Assembly (NCBI GenBank): GCA_022842185.1
Contig: JALHQB010000002.1
Location: 118,130-182,129, forward strand
Direction: 5' to 3'
Length of the DNA: 64,000 bases
Source: Acetobacteraceae bacterium
GTDB lineage: Bacteria > Pseudomonadota > Alphaproteobacteria > Acetobacterales > Acetobacteraceae
The notes beneath the pieces were generated by a model. It saw nothing but the letters and a program-made list of their open reading frames with translations, did no database searches and had not been told where the DNA came from. The position numbers and the translations under genes are program-made. Below are positions 1 through 7,720 of this stretch, one piece after another. Positions within the stretch are counted from its first letter, which is position 1. Every line of letters starts with the position of its first letter.

Positions 1-234
1 CCGGCCGCACGCCAGGCAATGATCCGCGAACAGACGGTGATCGTGACACTGCTGCGGGAGGAAGCGCTGGCCGCGGTGCCGAAGCTGCTGGCCTCGGCGG
101 CGGAACGGCGCAAGGCGCTGACGGCGGTCGAACACGTGGCCGGGCCGGATGACGAACTCGGCGACAAGGCCCGCGCAATGCTTGGACGTCTGCGCGAGGT
201 GCTTGGGCTGCAGCCCAAGCCGGCCGCGGCGTGA
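1..234 (+). CDS. C-terminal fragment of an alanine-rich protein, 5' end outside window
   Basis: The reading frame is open from the first base, so the visible part is the last 77 or so codons of a longer gene. It ends in a helical stretch rich in Ala, Leu, Arg and Glu, with no motif I can name. The style (hydrophobic helix, then AERRKAL and a second amphipathic helix) recalls the TerB-like tail of some DUF3141/tellurite-resistance proteins, but this is only a weak resemblance. The internal ATG at 19 is probably not the start. Confidence 0.5.
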   Translation, partial: PAARQAMIREQTVIVTLLREEALAAVPKLLASAAERRKALTAVEHVAGPDDELGDKARAMLGRLREVLGLQPKPAAA

Positions 235-241
235 CCGGCGC

Positions 242-267
242 GGCTTGCGTTCGACAGAACGCAGGCC
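242..267 (+). terminator. Hairpin downstream of the first gene
   Basis: Arms GGCTTGCGTTC (242-252) and GAACGCAGGCC (257-267) pair around a GACA loop with one T-G wobble. The hairpin begins 8 bases after the stop at 234. No T-run follows, so it may act as a weak or Rho-assisted terminator. The rest of 268-460 holds no gene I can support. Confidence 0.6.
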
Positions 268-460
268 GGCCGTTCCGCGCCATGGTTTTCAGGCGCCTGG
301 CGGCCGGCTGACCGCTGGCCGCGCGTTTTGGTCGGCCGCGACGCAGCGGCCGGTCGAGATCAAATATGGGATTCGCGCTTCCCACTCCCATCGCCGTGAA
401 CAACTCTCCCAATCGACACCGATCAGTGTCTAGACTGGCTGGCCACTTCCGACGGAAGCC

Positions 461-1381
461 ATGGCCGCTTCGGCCGAGACGAGCATCGAGGTGTTGGACC
501 TGGCGCTGCGGCCGGGGTCGTCCCTTGCGGCCATGCGAAAAGCCGAACAGCTGTTGATCGCCCGCCGCGAGGGACCGCCTGACGTCCCCGCCGCCGTCGC
601 CCTCGCGCTACGATGCGCGACCGGGGGAGCACCGGTACCCACCCCGATCCGTCGCACCGCAGGATCGATTGCCGATGCCGTGGAACACCATGGCGCAGGC
701 TTCCCGCTAGGCGCGGAGCCGGCCTATCACGACCGCCATCATCAGGCGGAGGCCGCGCTTGCCATGGGGTGGCTGGCCGGGATGGCACTCCGTTTGGGCC
801 TGTTGACGCCAGATGAGGCCGCGCTCGCGGTCGCGGCGATGGCCGCGCACGACCTGCATCATGATGGCCTCGTCCATGCCGAGCGCGGCTTGCTGGAGCG
901 ACGGTCCGCCGATGCGGCCACGGCGATCGCCGCCGCCGAGGGCCTCGGGGCGGATGACAGTGCGACGCTGCGCCGCATCGTGATGGCGACGACCTGGCCA
1001 TGGGCGGATGATGAAGCGCCGGACCTCGCCGGCCGCCTGGCCCGCGAAGCGGATCTGTTCGGCAGCGGCCTGCCGGTACTCGGCCCGCGTCTTGGCCGCC
1101 TGCTGGCGCGGGAACTTGCCATGGCAGACCAGGCAGCGCCGGGGGCCGTGGCGACCCACGCCGCCCGCGTCGCGCTTCTTCAGTTGATGCCCCCGGCGAG
1201 CGAACCGGCGGAGTGGCTCGGGCTGGATCGGATCCGCGCATTGCAGCTTCGAGCGTATCGCGCCGTGGCGCGCCGGCTCGGCCTGCCGGAGGCGAGCGCG
1301 GATGCGGCGGCCACAGCGCTGGATGCGATGGCGCCTGGCGAAGCCGCGGCACTGCTCGCTGCTGCCGGCATGGACGCATGA
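461..1381 (+). CDS. HD-domain cyclic nucleotide phosphodiesterase, class I (PDEase_I)-like
   Basis: The 306-residue protein has the landmarks of the class I phosphodiesterase fold. A YHDRHH block (residues 89-94) matches the YHN..H motif with the proton-donor His and first metal His. HDLHHDG (130-136) matches HDxDHxG, and an ADL near residue 198 sits where the last metal Asp is expected. There is no signal peptide or membrane segment, so it should be cytosolic. It probably hydrolyses a cyclic nucleotide; substrate is inferred from its neighbour, since its stop overlaps the start of a class III adenylate cyclase (ATGA). Best-known bacterial cAMP phosphodiesterases are class III (CpdA type), so this class is unusual. 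It could instead be a general HD phosphohydrolase. Confidence 0.72.
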   Translation: MAASAETSIEVLDLALRPGSSLAAMRKAEQLLIARREGPPDVPAAVALALRCATGGAPVPTPIRRTAGSIADAVEHHGAGFPLGAEPAYHDRHHQAEAALAMGWLAGMALRLGLLTPDEAALAVAAMAAHDLHHDGLVHAERGLLERRSADAATAIAAAEGLGADDSATLRRIVMATTWPWADDEAPDLAGRLAREADLFGSGLPVLGPRLGRLLARELAMADQAAPGAVATHAARVALLQLMPPASEPAEWLGLDRIRALQLRAYRAVARRLGLPEASADAAATALDAMAPGEAAALLAAAGMDA

Positions 1382-2577
1382 CCCGGCGGCGGCGCGGCTT
1401 GCCGCTGCTGCCGCTGCTGCTGTTGCCGGTCGCGGCGATGCTGGTTGGCGCAGCGTGGATGGCGGCCGATGAGGAGCCGGCACCGCTGATCCTGGCCGGT
1501 GTCGGGCTGGTGGCGGCCGGCGCGACGGGCGTGCTGGTCGCCAATCGGATCGCGGCCGCCCTGCGGCGCCTCGGCCGGGAAGCGGAGGCGATCCGGCGCC
1601 TGGATCTTGTTGCGCCGGGACCGCCCGCAGGGGGCGCCGCGGAAGTGGATGCGCTGGGCGAGGCCATGGCGGGCATGAAATCCGCGCTGCGCCTGTTCAG
1701 CGTGTATGTGCCGCGCGACCTGGTGCGCAAGCTGATGGCGGAAGGCGCGGAGGTGAAGCTCGGCGGCGAGCGCCGCCGGCTGACGGTGATGTTCTCTGAC
1801 GTTCAGGGATTCACCGCGATCGCCGAGCGCATGGACCCGGAGGAGCTGATGCATGTCACCTCCACCTATTTCCAGGCGGTGACGGATGAGTTGCTCGATC
1901 ACCACGCCACCATCGACAAGTATATCGGCGATGCGGTGATGGCGATGTGGAACGCGCCCAAGCGCGACTTGGCGCATGCGCTGCACGCCTGCCGTGGCGC
2001 GCTGCACGCGCGCGCGCTGACGCTACGGCTGGAGGATGCCTTCGCCGGGCGCGGCTGGCCGCGCCTGCATACCCGCTTCGGCATCCACAGCGGGGAAGCG
2101 GTGGTGGGCAATGTCGGATCGACCGATCGCATGGCGTATACCGCGATCGGGTCCATGGTGAACCTCGCCTCACGGCTTGAGGGTATGAACAAGATGTACG
2201 GCACGCAGATCCTTGTGTCGGAGTCGACACGGCTGGGCGCGGGCAATGGTTTCGTTTTCCGCCCGGTGGATCTGGTGCAGGCCAAGGGCGCGCAGGACCC
2301 GCTGGAGGTGCATGAGCTGATCGGGCTGTCGGTGGCGAGCGATGCCAACGACGCCCCGCTGCTGGCCGACCGCGCGCTGGTGGGCCGGCTGCCGGCCTGG
2401 GGCGAGGCGATCCGCGCCTTTCGCGCCGGCCAGTTCACCCATGCCGTCAGCGCGCTGCGCGACGCGGGGGACCCGGCGTCGGACCCGCTGCTGGCGGCAT
2501 ACCTGGCGCGCATCGAGCGCCACCCCCACGGCCCGCCGGCGGATTGGTCGCCCGTGACGCGGCTGGACAGCAAATGA
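1378..2577 (+). CDS. Membrane class III adenylate cyclase
   Basis: This 399-residue protein starts at the ATG that overlaps the phosphodiesterase stop. Two N-terminal membrane helices (about 8-29 and 37-57) enclose only a short loop, so a large periplasmic sensor is absent. A HAMP-like helical linker leads into a class III cyclase domain (about 134-290). All key residues are visible: metal Asp141 (FSDVQGF) and Asp185 (KYIGDA), adenine-specifying Lys181 and Thr255, and transition-state Asn262 and Arg266 (VNLASR). That set predicts cAMP rather than cGMP synthesis. About 90 residues follow the catalytic core and may be regulatory. The gene sits between an HD phosphodiesterase and a patatin lipase and overlaps both by four bases. 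Confidence 0.9.
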   Translation: MTRRRRGLPLLPLLLLPVAAMLVGAAWMAADEEPAPLILAGVGLVAAGATGVLVANRIAAALRRLGREAEAIRRLDLVAPGPPAGGAAEVDALGEAMAGMKSALRLFSVYVPRDLVRKLMAEGAEVKLGGERRRLTVMFSDVQGFTAIAERMDPEELMHVTSTYFQAVTDELLDHHATIDKYIGDAVMAMWNAPKRDLAHALHACRGALHARALTLRLEDAFAGRGWPRLHTRFGIHSGEAVVGNVGSTDRMAYTAIGSMVNLASRLEGMNKMYGTQILVSESTRLGAGNGFVFRPVDLVQAKGAQDPLEVHELIGLSVASDANDAPLLADRALVGRLPAWGEAIRAFRAGQFTHAVSALRDAGDPASDPLLAAYLARIERHPHGPPADWSPVTRLDSK

Positions 2578-3581
2578 AGCGGATCAAGCTGGCGCTGCAG
2601 GGCGGCGGTTCGCATGGCGCCTTCACCTGGGGCGTGCTGGACCGGCTGCTCGGGGATGACCGGATCGAGGTCGAGGCGCTGGTCGGCACCAGTGCGGGGG
2701 CGATGAACGCCGCGGTGCTCGCGGATGGGCTGATCGCGGGCGGGCGGGATGAGGCGCGACGGCGGCTGGACCTGTTCTGGGAAGGCGTGGGTGAGATCGC
2801 GAGCAGGTCCCCGATCCAGCCGACGCCGTTCGACCGGGTGTTCAGCGCGGGGAACATGGATTTCTCGCCGCTGTGGCGCTTCGCCGATGTGATGCTGCGG
2901 CAGTTCTCGCCTTATGAACTGAACCCGGCGGGCGCGAACCCGCTGCGCGAGCACCTTGAGGCCAGCGTCGATTTCGCGCGGCTGCGGAGCGCGGCCGGCC
3001 CTGCCCTGTTCGTCTGCGCGACCAACGTCCTGACCGGCCGGCTGCGCGTGTTCGAACGCGCGGAGATGTCTGCCGCGGCGGTGCTCGCTTCCGCCTGCGT
3101 GCCGCTGCTGCACCATGCGGTGGAAGTCGAGGGCCAGCATTATTGGGATGGCGGGTATTGCGGCAATCCGCCGATCTTCCCGCTGATCTACATGGGCGGG
3201 GCGCCGGACATCCTGATCGTGCAGTTGAACCCGATCAACATCCCCGAGGTGCCACGCGATATCCGCGCCATCGTGGACCGGATGAACACGCTGGCCTTCA
3301 ATTCATCGCTGATGCGCGAAATGCGGATGATCCGCTTCGTGACCGACCTGATCGACCAGGGGCAGTTGCCCGCCGGCAAGCATCTGCGCTGTTTCATCCA
3401 TACCGTCGACGCGGAGGAGGAACTCGCGGCCTTCAACGCAAGCTCCAAGATGAATGCGAGCACCGGCTTCCTGCACCATCTGCGTGCCTTGGGCGTGGCG
3501 CGGGCGGACGCCTTCCTCGACGCGCATTTCGATGCGATCGGGCAGAGGTCATCCACCGATGTGGTGACGAAGTTCCTGTGA
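2574..3581 (+). CDS. Patatin-like phospholipase
   Basis: The 335-residue protein is a patatin-family serine lipid acyl hydrolase. The oxyanion motif GGGSHG is at residues 11-15, the nucleophile Ser40 lies in GTSAG, and the partner Asp192 lies in WDGGYCGN. There is no signal peptide, no membrane helix and no recognisable cyclic-nucleotide-binding domain. The chosen ATG at 2574 overlaps the cyclase stop (ATGA), which predicts co-translation. Members of the family cleave membrane phospholipids or short acyl esters; the true substrate is unknown. Its place after a cyclase and a phosphodiesterase suggests a regulated lipase, which is inference. Confidence 0.9.
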   Translation: MKRIKLALQGGGSHGAFTWGVLDRLLGDDRIEVEALVGTSAGAMNAAVLADGLIAGGRDEARRRLDLFWEGVGEIASRSPIQPTPFDRVFSAGNMDFSPLWRFADVMLRQFSPYELNPAGANPLREHLEASVDFARLRSAAGPALFVCATNVLTGRLRVFERAEMSAAAVLASACVPLLHHAVEVEGQHYWDGGYCGNPPIFPLIYMGGAPDILIVQLNPINIPEVPRDIRAIVDRMNTLAFNSSLMREMRMIRFVTDLIDQGQLPAGKHLRCFIHTVDAEEELAAFNASSKMNASTGFLHHLRALGVARADAFLDAHFDAIGQRSSTDVVTKFL

Positions 3582-3594
3582 ACTCCGGGCCGGG

Positions 3595-4827
3595 TCAGTA
3601 GGTCCGTTCATTCGCGCCGATGCGCGCGGTCGCCTCGCCACGCGCCGCCGCCACGGCCCGTGCCACGGCTGCGACGTAGTCCTCGGCGATCTCGCGATGG
3701 ATCGGGTTGAGGTGCAGGTGGATGCCGTCGGGTTCCTGCTGCCGCCCGACCAGCCAGCCTTCCGCATCCAACGCTGCCGCGACCTTGCCGACATCCAGTG
3801 ATGGATCGACCGCTCGCCAGACGAAGATGCACAGGTCCGACGGTTCCAGGATGGCGAGGCCGGGGATCGCGACGATGCCCGCCGTCATGATGGCCTTGGC
3901 CTCCATGATCAGGCGCGCGCAGCGCAGGTAGCCCGCATCGCCCAGATAGTTCATCGATGCCCAGGCCGCCGCGACGGCGCCGCCCGGCCGAGTGCCTTGC
4001 GTCGTGTAGGCGGCGTAGGGGCCGCGCTGCCAGGCATGGCTTTCGAATTTGTGCCATTCTCGATCGGCGGCATCGGCCATTAGCAACAGCGATGCCCCCT
4101 TGGGCGCCATGCCATGCTTGTGGATGTCGGCCGACAGCGAGGTGACGCCGGGGACCGACAATTCGAAGGGCGGGATGTGGTGGCCGAGGCGCCGCACATA
4201 GGGCGCGAGGAACCCGCCGACGCAGGCATCGACATGCATCCACACGCCGCGTTCGGCGGCCAGCGCGGCGATGGCCTCGATCGGGTCGAAGGTGCCAAAG
4301 GGGTAGTTGGGCGCGGAGCCGACCAGCGCGACGGTGCTGGCATCCATCCGCGCGGCCATGGCGGCGGGGTCAGCACGGAGGTCGGCCCCGATGGGCACGC
4401 GCCGGATTTCCATACCCAGCGCCTGCGCCGCGCGGTCGAAGGTGAGATGCGCGGAGTTCGGCAGCACGATGTTGGGGTTGGCGACGCGCGCCTTGTTCCG
4501 CGCCGCCATCATCGCGAGGAAGATGCTTTCCGACCCGCCGGAGGTGAAGGTGCCCCCTGCCCGCTCCCCGCCGCCAAGCAGCGCGAGGGACATGGCGATC
4601 ACCTCATCCTCGATGGATTTCAGGGATGGGTAGGCGCGCTGGCCGAGGTTGTTCTCGGTCCAGAAGGCGAGATAGGCGTCCTGCTGGACGCGCTCCAGTT
4701 CCTCATCCAACCAGTAGAAGTAGACGGCGAGACGGCCCTGCCTCCAGTCGCGGTCGCCTGCCTTGCGCGCGGTGAGGTCCGCGAGCAGGTCAGCGTGGGT
4801 GCGGCCGGTGGCGGGGAGTGTCGTCAT
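3595..4827 (-). CDS. Sphingosine-1-phosphate-lyase-like PLP-dependent decarboxylase/lyase
   Basis: This 410-residue protein belongs to the group II PLP decarboxylase superfamily. MHVDACVGGF (about 197-206) carries the pyridine-contacting Asp200, and SADIHKHGMAPKG (about 232-244) carries the Schiff-base Lys237. These blocks are closest in form to sphingosine-1-phosphate lyases, although glutamate/tyrosine decarboxylase relatives share them. No membrane helix is present, unlike the eukaryotic lyase. I chose the ATG at 4827 because it overlaps the upstream stop (TGATG). It is the last gene of the 2-oxoacid oxidoreductase operon. A lyase or decarboxylase role is likely; the substrate is not settled. 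Confidence 0.85.
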   Translation of the reverse strand: MTTLPATGRTHADLLADLTARKAGDRDWRQGRLAVYFYWLDEELERVQQDAYLAFWTENNLGQRAYPSLKSIEDEVIAMSLALLGGGERAGGTFTSGGSESIFLAMMAARNKARVANPNIVLPNSAHLTFDRAAQALGMEIRRVPIGADLRADPAAMAARMDASTVALVGSAPNYPFGTFDPIEAIAALAAERGVWMHVDACVGGFLAPYVRRLGHHIPPFELSVPGVTSLSADIHKHGMAPKGASLLLMADAADREWHKFESHAWQRGPYAAYTTQGTRPGGAVAAAWASMNYLGDAGYLRCARLIMEAKAIMTAGIVAIPGLAILEPSDLCIFVWRAVDPSLDVGKVAAALDAEGWLVGRQQEPDGIHLHLNPIHREIAEDYVAAVARAVAAARGEATARIGANERTY

Positions 4828-5882
4828 CAGCGCAGGGATGCGTTCACCTTCGCCAGCGCATCGACGCCCGGGCACAGTTCGGAATCACCCAGGGCGTTCA
4901 ATGGCGCGGCGACGGTACCGAGGCTTTCATGCAGCGCAGTAGGCTCGGGATCCACATAGATCAGCCCTGTCACGATCTCCCCCGCCGCCTTGCGTTCCAT
5001 GATGTGATGCATGGCGGATGCGCGGTCGGTCGGGTCGTGGCCCTCATGCAGTTTCCGCAGCCGCAGCACGGATCCATCATGCTGCATCACGTCGGTCACC
5101 TCGCCCGGCGCGTAGGAGACTGTGATGGCGTCACGGTTCACCATGATGTCGAGCTTGTTCAGCGCGTCATTATGCTCGCGGATGAAGTCGTAGGATTTCG
5201 TGCTGCCGGCATGGTTGTTGAAGGCGACGCAAGGGCTGAGCACGTCGATGAAGGCCGCACCTTGGTGCGTCAGCGCGGCCTCGATCAGCGGCACAAGCTG
5301 TTCCTTGTCGCCGGAGAAGGAGCGCGCCACGAAGGTGGCACCGAGTTGCACGGCGATGGCGGCGAGGTCGATCGGCTGGTCGGCATTGACCGCGCCCTTC
5401 TTCGCAACCGAGCCCTTGTCGGAGGTCGCGGAGAACTGGCCCTTGGTCAGCCCGTACACGCCGTTGTTCTCGACGATGTAGGTCATGTTCACGCCGCGCC
5501 GCATGGAATGGGCGAACTGGCCGAAGCCGATCGAGGCGCTGTCCCCATCCCCGGACACGCCGAGATAGATCAGGTCCCGGTTCGCCAGATACGCCCCGGT
5601 CAGCACCGAGGGCATGCGCCCATGCACCGAATTGAAGCCGTGCGCGGCGCCGAGGAAATACGTCGGCGTCTTGGATGAACAGCCGATGCCGGACAATTTG
5701 GCGATGCGGTGCGGCGGGATCGCCAGGTTGAAGCAGGCCTGGATGATCGCGGCCGAGATCGAATCATGCCCGCAGCCGGCGCATAGGGTGCTGATGGCGC
5801 CTTCATAATCGCGCCGCGTCAGCCCGACCGTGTTGGTCGGCAGTTTCGGGTGGTGCAGTTTGGGCTTCGGCAGGAAGGTCAT
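4827..5882 (-). CDS. korB: 2-oxoacid:ferredoxin oxidoreductase, beta subunit
   Basis: The 351-residue protein is the thiamine-diphosphate subunit of a 2-oxoacid:ferredoxin/acceptor oxidoreductase. It shows CAGCGH near the N-terminus and a third Cys in GIGCSS, as expected for an iron-sulfur cluster site. The TPP motif is GDGDSASIG with NNGVYG about 27 residues later. The partner alpha subunit lies immediately upstream and overlaps by four bases. The enzyme would convert a 2-oxoacid plus CoA to acyl-CoA, CO2 and reduced acceptor. Substrate (2-oxoglutarate, pyruvate or a branched 2-oxoacid) cannot be decided from the sequence. Confidence 0.93.
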   Translation of the reverse strand: MTFLPKPKLHHPKLPTNTVGLTRRDYEGAISTLCAGCGHDSISAAIIQACFNLAIPPHRIAKLSGIGCSSKTPTYFLGAAHGFNSVHGRMPSVLTGAYLANRDLIYLGVSGDGDSASIGFGQFAHSMRRGVNMTYIVENNGVYGLTKGQFSATSDKGSVAKKGAVNADQPIDLAAIAVQLGATFVARSFSGDKEQLVPLIEAALTHQGAAFIDVLSPCVAFNNHAGSTKSYDFIREHNDALNKLDIMVNRDAITVSYAPGEVTDVMQHDGSVLRLRKLHEGHDPTDRASAMHHIMERKAAGEIVTGLIYVDPEPTALHESLGTVAAPLNALGDSELCPGVDALAKVNASLR

Positions 5883-7720
5883 GGCGTGGCCTTGCGGAAC
5901 GGCAGGACATTGGCCGCGGATGCGCGGTCGGCGATGGCAGCCTGGATGAAGCGGGCGGTGATGGGCGTGCCGTCGTAATGCAGCACGGCAATCATCTTCG
6001 CCGGGTCGATCGATTCCTCGTTCATCAGCAGGGTGCGCAGCTGCGCGTCGCGATTCTGCTCGACGACGAAGACACGGTCATGGGCAGCGATGAAATCCGC
6101 GACATCCTGATGGAAGGGGAATGCGCGGATGCGGAGTGCGTCCAGATGCACGCCCTCGGCTTCCAGCGCGGACAGCGCCTCCTTCATCGCGGCGGAGGTG
6201 GAGCCGTAATAGATGACGCCGTCGCGCGCCTTCTCCTTCGCGGCCCGCATGATGGGACGAGGCACGACCGACTTCGCCGTTTCGAACTTCCTCAGCAGGC
6301 GCTGCATGTTGTCCACATACGGCGCGCCTTCCTCGGTGTAGCGCGCCTGCCGGTCGCGCGACGTGCCGCGGGTGAAGAAGGCGCCCTTCTCGGGGTGCGT
6401 GCCCGGCCAGGTGCGGTACGGGATGCCGTCGCCATCGATATCCTGGTAGCGGCCAAAGTTCTGCGCCGCATCCAGCCCCGCCGCATCCAGCACCTTGCCG
6501 CGATCCATCCGCCGGTTCGGGTCCCAGGCAAATGGTTCGCACAGCCAGTCATTCATGCCGATGTCGAGGTCGAGCATGACGAAGATCGGCGTCTGTAGGC
6601 GGTCCGCCAGGTCGAAGGCGTCGGCGCCGAAGGTGAAGCACTCGCTGGGGTCTTCGGGCAGCAGCATGACGTGCTTGGTGTCGCCATGGCTGGCATAGGC
6701 GGCCGACAGCAGATCGGATTGCTGCGTGCGCGTCGGCATCCCGGTCGATGGCCCGGCGCGCTGCACGTCGAACAGCACGGCCGGGATTTCCGCGAAATAG
6801 GCCAGCCCCAGGAATTCCTGCATCAGCGAAATGCCGGGACCGGAGGTGGCGGTGAAGGCGCGCGCACCGTTCCAGGCCGCACCGATCACCATGCCGATGG
6901 AGGCCAACTCATCCTCCGCCTGCACGATGGCGTATCGCTTCTCGCCCGTCTCGGGGTCCTTGCGTAGGCGCGTGCAGTATTTCTCGAAGGCCTCGGCCAG
7001 CGAGGTTGATGGCGTGATCGGATACCACGCGCAGACCGTCGCGCCGCCATACACCGCGCCGAGGCCGGCAGCCGCGTTGCCTTCCACGAAGATGCGGTCA
7101 CCCACCTTGTCCGCGCGCTTCAGTGTCAGGCCGATCGGGCATTGCAGATTCGCCTGTGCCCAAGACCGGCCCATCTCCAGCGCGGCATAGTTCGCCGGGA
7201 CCAGCTTCTCCTTGCCCTTGAACTGCGCGGCGATGCAGTGCTGGACAGCCTCCACCTCCATATCCAGCAGTGCCGACAGCGCGCCGAGATAGACGATGTT
7301 CTTGAACAACTGCCGCTGCCGCGGGTCGGAATAGGCGGCGTTGGTGATCTCTGTCAGCGGGCAGCCGATGATTGTGATGTCGTCGCGGAACTTCGACTTC
7401 GGCATCGGCCGCGTCGAATCGTAGAACAGGTAGCCGCCGGCTTCGATCTCGGCGATGTCGCGATCCCAGGTCTGCGGGTTCATCGCCACCATCATGTCCA
7501 CGCCGCCGCGCCGGCCCATATGGCCGGCTTCGGAGACACGCACCTCGAACCAGGTCGGCAGGCCCTGGATGTTGGACGGGAAGATGTTGCGCGATGCGAT
7601 GGGCACGCCCATCCGCAGGATGGATTTCGCGAACAACCCGTTGGCCGAGGCCGACCCCGACCCATTGACGTTGGCGAATTTGACGACGAAGTCGTTCGTC
7701 GCGATCAGCGGCTGTGGCAT
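5879..7720 (-). CDS. korA: 2-oxoacid:ferredoxin oxidoreductase, fused gamma-alpha subunit
   Basis: The 613-residue protein joins an N-terminal gamma-type domain (about 10-190) to an alpha-type pyrimidine-binding domain (about 215-600). Typical blocks are AWYPITPSTSLAEA, the QAEDELASIGMVIGAAWNGAR region and TATSGPGISLM. The fused arrangement is common in aerobic KorAB enzymes. I chose the ATG at 7720, where the conserved sequence begins; the frame upstream lies inside the preceding gene. It overlaps the preceding gene by 16 bases and the beta subunit by 4, so the three genes form one transcriptional unit. Confidence 0.93.
   Translation of the reverse strand: MPQPLIATNDFVVKFANVNGSGSASANGLFAKSILRMGVPIASRNIFPSNIQGLPTWFEVRVSEAGHMGRRGGVDMMVAMNPQTWDRDIAEIEAGGYLFYDSTRPMPKSKFRDDITIIGCPLTEITNAAYSDPRQRQLFKNIVYLGALSALLDMEVEAVQHCIAAQFKGKEKLVPANYAALEMGRSWAQANLQCPIGLTLKRADKVGDRIFVEGNAAAGLGAVYGGATVCAWYPITPSTSLAEAFEKYCTRLRKDPETGEKRYAIVQAEDELASIGMVIGAAWNGARAFTATSGPGISLMQEFLGLAYFAEIPAVLFDVQRAGPSTGMPTRTQQSDLLSAAYASHGDTKHVMLLPEDPSECFTFGADAFDLADRLQTPIFVMLDLDIGMNDWLCEPFAWDPNRRMDRGKVLDAAGLDAAQNFGRYQDIDGDGIPYRTWPGTHPEKGAFFTRGTSRDRQARYTEEGAPYVDNMQRLLRKFETAKSVVPRPIMRAAKEKARDGVIYYGSTSAAMKEALSALEAEGVHLDALRIRAFPFHQDVADFIAAHDRVFVVEQNRDAQLRTLLMNEESIDPAKMIAVLHYDGTPITARFIQAAIADRASAANVLPFRKATP

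Noticed and set aside
423..1730. Long minus-strand open frame across the phosphodiesterase and cyclase genes
   Set aside because: It is composed of Arg/Pro/Ala-rich shadow sequence with no motif, while the plus strand carries clear catalytic motifs in the same bases.
461..3581. A standard CBASS or Pycsar defence system
   Set aside because: There is no CD-NTase, no known Pycsar effector and no visible cyclic-nucleotide-binding domain on the patatin; only an analogy is justified.
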